Shown here in pieces: positions 61,294 to 64,000 of a stretch of DNA of 64,000 bases. The position numbers were made by a program, and so were the translations under genes. The notes under the pieces are model-generated. The model was not told where the DNA came from. It did not search any database and was given only the letters and a program-made list of their open reading frames with translations. Positions within the stretch are counted from its first letter, which is position 1. Each line of letters begins with the position of its first letter. Source of the DNA: Streptacidiphilus sp. P02-A3a (GTDB lineage Bacteria > Actinomycetota > Actinomycetes > Streptomycetales > Streptomycetaceae); NCBI RefSeq assembly GCF_014084105.1, contig NZ_CP048289.1, forward strand, positions 4,411,922-4,475,921, written 5' to 3'.

Positions 61294-62039
61294 TTAGCCG
61301 GAGGAGGCGTCGAAGCGGAGTTTGGAGGTGATGCGGTAGCGGTCGCCGCGGTAGACGGATTGGGCGTATTCGACGGTGCGGCCGGTGGTGTCTCGGGTGG
61401 TGCGTTCGACTTGGAGGATGGGGGAGTAGACGGGGACGTCCATGAGGTCGGCTTGTTGGGGGTTGGTGACGGAGGGTTCCAGGGTTTGGATGGCGTCCAT
61501 GACGATGATGTGGTGGCGCTCGCGTAGGAGTTGGTAGAAGTTGCCGCTTTCCATGTCTTGGGGGTCAGGCCGGGGACGAGGTCGGCGGGTAGTTCGAGTC
61601 GTTCGATGGCGATGGGTTCGTCGTCGACGTTGCGGACTCGGACGATTCGTAGGACGGGGGCGGTGGTGGCCAGGCCGAGTCGGGTGGCGCGGTGGGGGCC
61701 TGCGGGGGCGGTGGTGAATTGGACGACGCGGCTGGTCCAGTCGCCTTCGGCGGGGGGGACGGCGAGGGCGTTGGTGGTGGTGCCGGACATCTCCTGGGTG
61801 ACTTTGTGGGGGCTGGTGAAGGTGCCGCGGCCGTGTTGGCGTACCAGGAGGCCGCTGCGGGTCAGTTCTTCGACGGCGGCGCGGATGGTGGGGCGGGAGA
61901 CTTTGAGGCGGGCGGCGAGGTCGCGTTCGGGGGCCAGGCTGGTGCCGGGGCCTGATTTCTCGATCACTTCGAGGAGGTGTGCGCGTACGAGGTCTCGTTT
62001 GGTGGTGGCCCGGGTGGGGGTCTTGTCGCTGCTGGTCAC
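61294..62039 (-). pseudogene. GntR/HutC-family regulator with a frameshift
   Basis: Two frames join into a HutC-type regulator of about 248 aa. From GTG 62039 the first reads through a winged helix (LAPERDLAARLKVSRPTIRAAVEELTRSGLLVRQHGRGTFTSP) into the UTRA domain, as far as LPADLVPGLTP. The second starts with QDMESGNFYQLLRERHH and ends RGDRYRITSKLRFDASSG at 61294. They fit if the G5 run at 61560-61564 had six G. The start overlaps the GH20 stop as GTGA, so it is the last gene of that operon and the probable local regulator of amino-sugar use, like DasR or NagR relatives. It is either recently broken or an assembly error; the intact downstream frame favours error or recent loss. Confidence 0.78.
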
Positions 62040-63721
62040 CTGTTCATCGTCCCAGGGGTGGGCGCGGTGGGCGCGGGGGTGGGGCGGCGGGGGGTCAGGC
62101 CCAGGGCGTTGAGGCGTTGGTTGTGGTGGGCCAGTCGGGTCTGGAACTGGGTGAGGTCGCGTGGGCCGCTGGTCCAGGCGACTTCGGCCAGTGCGCACAG
62201 TCGTGGGTAGGTGAGGTAGGTGACGTGTTCGGGGGTGGGGGCGTACTCGGTCCACAGTTGTGCTTGGGTGCCCAGGACGCCGGGGGTGGGGTGGGGGGCG
62301 GCGGGGTCGGCGGTGGGTAGTGATCCGGCCAGGGGGTCGAAGGCGTAGACGTCGGCGAGGGTGACGGTGTGTCCGGGTTGTCCTTGGGGTTCGGTGGGGT
62401 CGTTGCTCTGGGGGTAGTCGAAGTAGGTGGACAGGTGGGGTGCGATCACGACTTGGTGGCCGCGGGCGATGGCTTGTGCTCCGTGTGCCTGGTCGCGCCA
62501 GGCGGTCAGGGCGAGTCCGGGTGGGGGGGTGTTCGCGGCGTAGCCCTTCTCGTCCCAGGCGATGGCCCGGCGTCCGTGGTGGGTCACGTACTGCTGCATC
62601 TGCCGTAGGAACCAGCCGTGCAGTTCGGCGGGGGCGGCCAGGCCCAGTTGCCGGGTCCGTTCGCGGGCCAGGGGGTCGTGCTGCCACTGGACGGTGGGGC
62701 ATTCGTCGCCGCCGATGTGCAGGTAGCGGGAGGGGAAGACGTCCATGGTCTGGGCCAGTACCTGGCGGCAGAAGTCCAGGGCCTGGTCGCTGACGGCCAA
62801 GATGTCCTCGCTGATGCCCCAGTTGGTCCATACCGGCAGTGCGCGGTCGGGGTGGTTGCCCAGGTGGGGGTAGGCGGCCAGGACGGCGCGGGCGTGTCCG
62901 GGCATGGTGATCTCCGGGACGATGCTGACGCCGCGGCCGCGGGCGTAGGAGACCAGGCCGCGTAGTTCGGCCTGGGTGTAGTAGCCGCCGTGGGGGGTGC
63001 CGTTGCCGGGTACCGTGGGGCCTGGGCCCAGGGCGGACTCGGTGCGCCAGGCGCCGACTTCGGTCAGTCGCGGCAGGCCGTCGATCTCGATCCGCCAGCC
63101 CTGGTCGTCGTTCAGGTGCAGTTGGAAGACGTTGAGTTTGTGCAGGGCCAGTTCGTCGACGAAGCGGTACAGGAACTCCAGGGGCAGGAAGTGCCGGGCG
63201 ACGTCCAGCAGTGCGCCGCGCCAGGCCAGGCGGGGCTGGTCGCGGATGTCCAGGCAGGGCCACCACCAGTGGTCGGGGCGGGCGCCGGCCGGGTCCAGGG
63301 CGGCCGGCGGCAGTAGTTGCCGCAGTGTCTGGACGCCGTTGAGGAGGCCGGCGGTGGCGGGCGCGGACAAGGTGACCAGGTCGGGGCGGATCCGCAGCAG
63401 GTAGCCCTGCGCGGCGGTCGACCCGATCACCCCGCTCGCCCCGTTCGACCCGTTCGACCCGTTCGTTCCGTTCGTTCCGGTGGTTCCGTTTGCTCCGTTG
63501 GTTCCGGTGGTTCTGGTTGATGCGGTGGTGGTGGGGTGGGTGGGGGACAGGGACAGTTCGATCCGCGGGCCGGTGGCGCTGCGGGTCCGTCCGCGGCCGA
63601 GGTATCCGGCGAGCAGTTCGGCGGCTTGCTCGGTCCCGGGTCCGGCGTCCAGGTGGAGCTGGGGGCCGATGACGAACCTCCCGGGGTGCGGGGTGAGTTC
63701 GGTGGGACGCGGGACGATCAT
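62036..63721 (-). CDS. GH20 beta-N-acetylhexosaminidase
   Basis: A 561-aa glycoside hydrolase family 20 enzyme that removes terminal GlcNAc/GalNAc from chito-oligosaccharides or glycans by substrate-assisted catalysis. The catalytic pair is Asp339-Glu340 in HIGGDECP. Other family segments are GALLDVARHFLPLEFLYRFVDELALHKLNVFQLHLNDDQGWRIEI and IVPEITMPGHARAVLAAYP. No signal peptide is present, so it should act in the cytoplasm on imported oligosaccharides. Residues about 67-98 form an odd Gly/Asn/Thr/Ser repeat (TNG and SNG units) inside the N-terminal domain, encoded by CCGTTCG-type DNA repeats. It lies downstream of a sugar ABC permease gene and overlaps the regulator gene that follows. Confidence 0.93.
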   Translation of the reverse strand: MIVPRPTELTPHPGRFVIGPQLHLDAGPGTEQAAELLAGYLGRGRTRSATGPRIELSLSPTHPTTTASTRTTGTNGANGTTGTNGTNGSNGSNGASGVIGSTAAQGYLLRIRPDLVTLSAPATAGLLNGVQTLRQLLPPAALDPAGARPDHWWWPCLDIRDQPRLAWRGALLDVARHFLPLEFLYRFVDELALHKLNVFQLHLNDDQGWRIEIDGLPRLTEVGAWRTESALGPGPTVPGNGTPHGGYYTQAELRGLVSYARGRGVSIVPEITMPGHARAVLAAYPHLGNHPDRALPVWTNWGISEDILAVSDQALDFCRQVLAQTMDVFPSRYLHIGGDECPTVQWQHDPLARERTRQLGLAAPAELHGWFLRQMQQYVTHHGRRAIAWDEKGYAANTPPPGLALTAWRDQAHGAQAIARGHQVVIAPHLSTYFDYPQSNDPTEPQGQPGHTVTLADVYAFDPLAGSLPTADPAAPHPTPGVLGTQAQLWTEYAPTPEHVTYLTYPRLCALAEVAWTSGPRDLTQFQTRLAHHNQRLNALGLTPRRPTPAPTAPTPGTMNR

Positions 63722-63761
63722 CGGTTGCCTTTCGGTGCGCTGGCGGCGGAACGGAACGGGA

Positions 63762-63870
63762 CGCGGGACGGGACGGGCGGGACGGGGCGGGGCGCGGGAC
63801 GGGACGGGCGGGACGGGGCGGGGCGCGGGACGGAACGGGCGGGACGGGGCGGGGCGCGGGACGGGGGTGG
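63762..63870. repeat. 31-bp tandem repeat x3
   Basis: A G-rich 31-bp unit beginning CGCGGGACGGGACGGGCGGG occurs at 63762, 63793 and 63824 (one base differs in the third copy), with a partial fourth copy. It fills the gap between the permease stop and the GH20 start and must be transcribed as part of the operon leader to GH20. Confidence 0.85.
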
Positions 63871-63880
63871 GGGTGGGTGG

Positions 63881-64000
63881 TCAGTCTTTGACGGCGCCGG
63901 CGGTCATGCCGGCGACCAGGCGGCGTTGGATGAGCATGAAGAAGACCACGACGGGCAGGGCGAACAGGGTGGAGGCGGCGATCAGGCCGCCGTAGTCGGT
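63881..64000 (-). CDS. Carbohydrate ABC transporter permease, C-terminal end
   Basis: The last 39 residues of a gene running off the right edge. The ending FFMLIQRRLVAGMTAGAVKD, preceded by a hydrophobic segment (AASTLFALPVVVFF), matches the C-terminus of MalG/DasC-type sugar ABC permeases. It is upstream of the GH20 gene in the same direction with 159 nt of tandem repeat between. Its position suggests it belongs to an importer for chito-oligosaccharides or related sugars, feeding the cytoplasmic hexosaminidase. Confidence 0.85.
   Translation of the reverse strand, partial: TDYGGLIAASTLFALPVVVFFMLIQRRLVAGMTAGAVKD

Noticed and set aside
1-64000. tRNA or rRNA genes
   Set aside because: No cloverleaf-like or rRNA-like conserved sequence was recognised by eye; a tRNAscan/Infernal run would be decisive.

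Overview
The window is very GC-rich DNA with codons ending mostly in G or C. It carries several actinomycete hallmarks: an AfsA-type butyrolactone synthase beside an ArpA-type TetR receptor, an SsgA-like sporulation protein, SpoIIE-type phosphatases with STAS antagonists, and a SigE-family sigma factor. This points to a chromosomal segment of a Streptomycetaceae member (Streptomyces, Kitasatospora or Streptacidiphilus); the genus cannot be fixed from the sequence alone.

Region 1 (1-22.2 kb) is a hybrid NRPS/PKS gene cluster that continues past the left edge. Its order is [C]-A-PCP, then KS-AT-ACP-C-A-PCP-C, then a TauD-type dioxygenase, then C(degenerate)-A-PCP-C-A-PCP-TE, then a PhpK-like radical SAM protein. 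The first four genes are tightly packed, with two ATGA overlaps. The single PKS module has a malonyl-type AT and no reductive domains, so a beta-keto group is expected unless it is processed elsewhere. The first A domain resembles cysteine-activating domains and the second resembles threonine-activating ones. An unknown 495-aa protein and a cysteine-synthase-fold enzyme follow.

Region 2 (22.3-32 kb) holds an RNase HI with a Cys-containing tail, a Tat-exported beta-helix protein with a DasR-like operator, and a partner-switching signalling set. That set has a giant kinase/response-regulator/PP2C phosphatase/anti-sigma protein, a second PP2C phosphatase and three STAS proteins.

Region 3 (32-41.7 kb) holds a DUF2071-like protein, a secreted GH18 chitinase-type enzyme, an SsgA-like protein, Dps, a GntR/HutC regulator, the sdhCAB operon and a divergent LysR regulator. 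Tandem TGGTCA sites 11 bp apart lie upstream of the GH18 gene, across the GntR start codon, and between the GntR gene and sdhB, suggesting one small regulon.

Region 4 (41.7-49 kb) holds a membrane-anchored alpha/beta hydrolase, a two-component pair whose kinase is a double-kinase fusion, a HAD phosphatase, the AfsA-like protein and the divergent TetR receptor. The last three may form a butyrolactone or furan signalling locus.

Region 5 (49-52.5 kb) is eroded: a frameshifted HAD gene, an LLM/F420 oxidoreductase remnant with several collinear deletions and an IS256-type transposase fragment, followed by an intact SigE-family sigma factor and its probable membrane partner.

Region 6 (52.5-64 kb) has a large secreted LamG/B-lectin protein (one frameshift), a 30-bp tandem repeat field, a MarR/MFS pair, an HbpS/GlcG-like protein, a frameshifted GntR regulator, a cytoplasmic-looking GH20 beta-N-acetylhexosaminidase and the end of a sugar ABC permease. 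The last three look like a chito-oligosaccharide or GlcNAc uptake and processing operon. The top strand here is rich in G and T whichever way the genes point.
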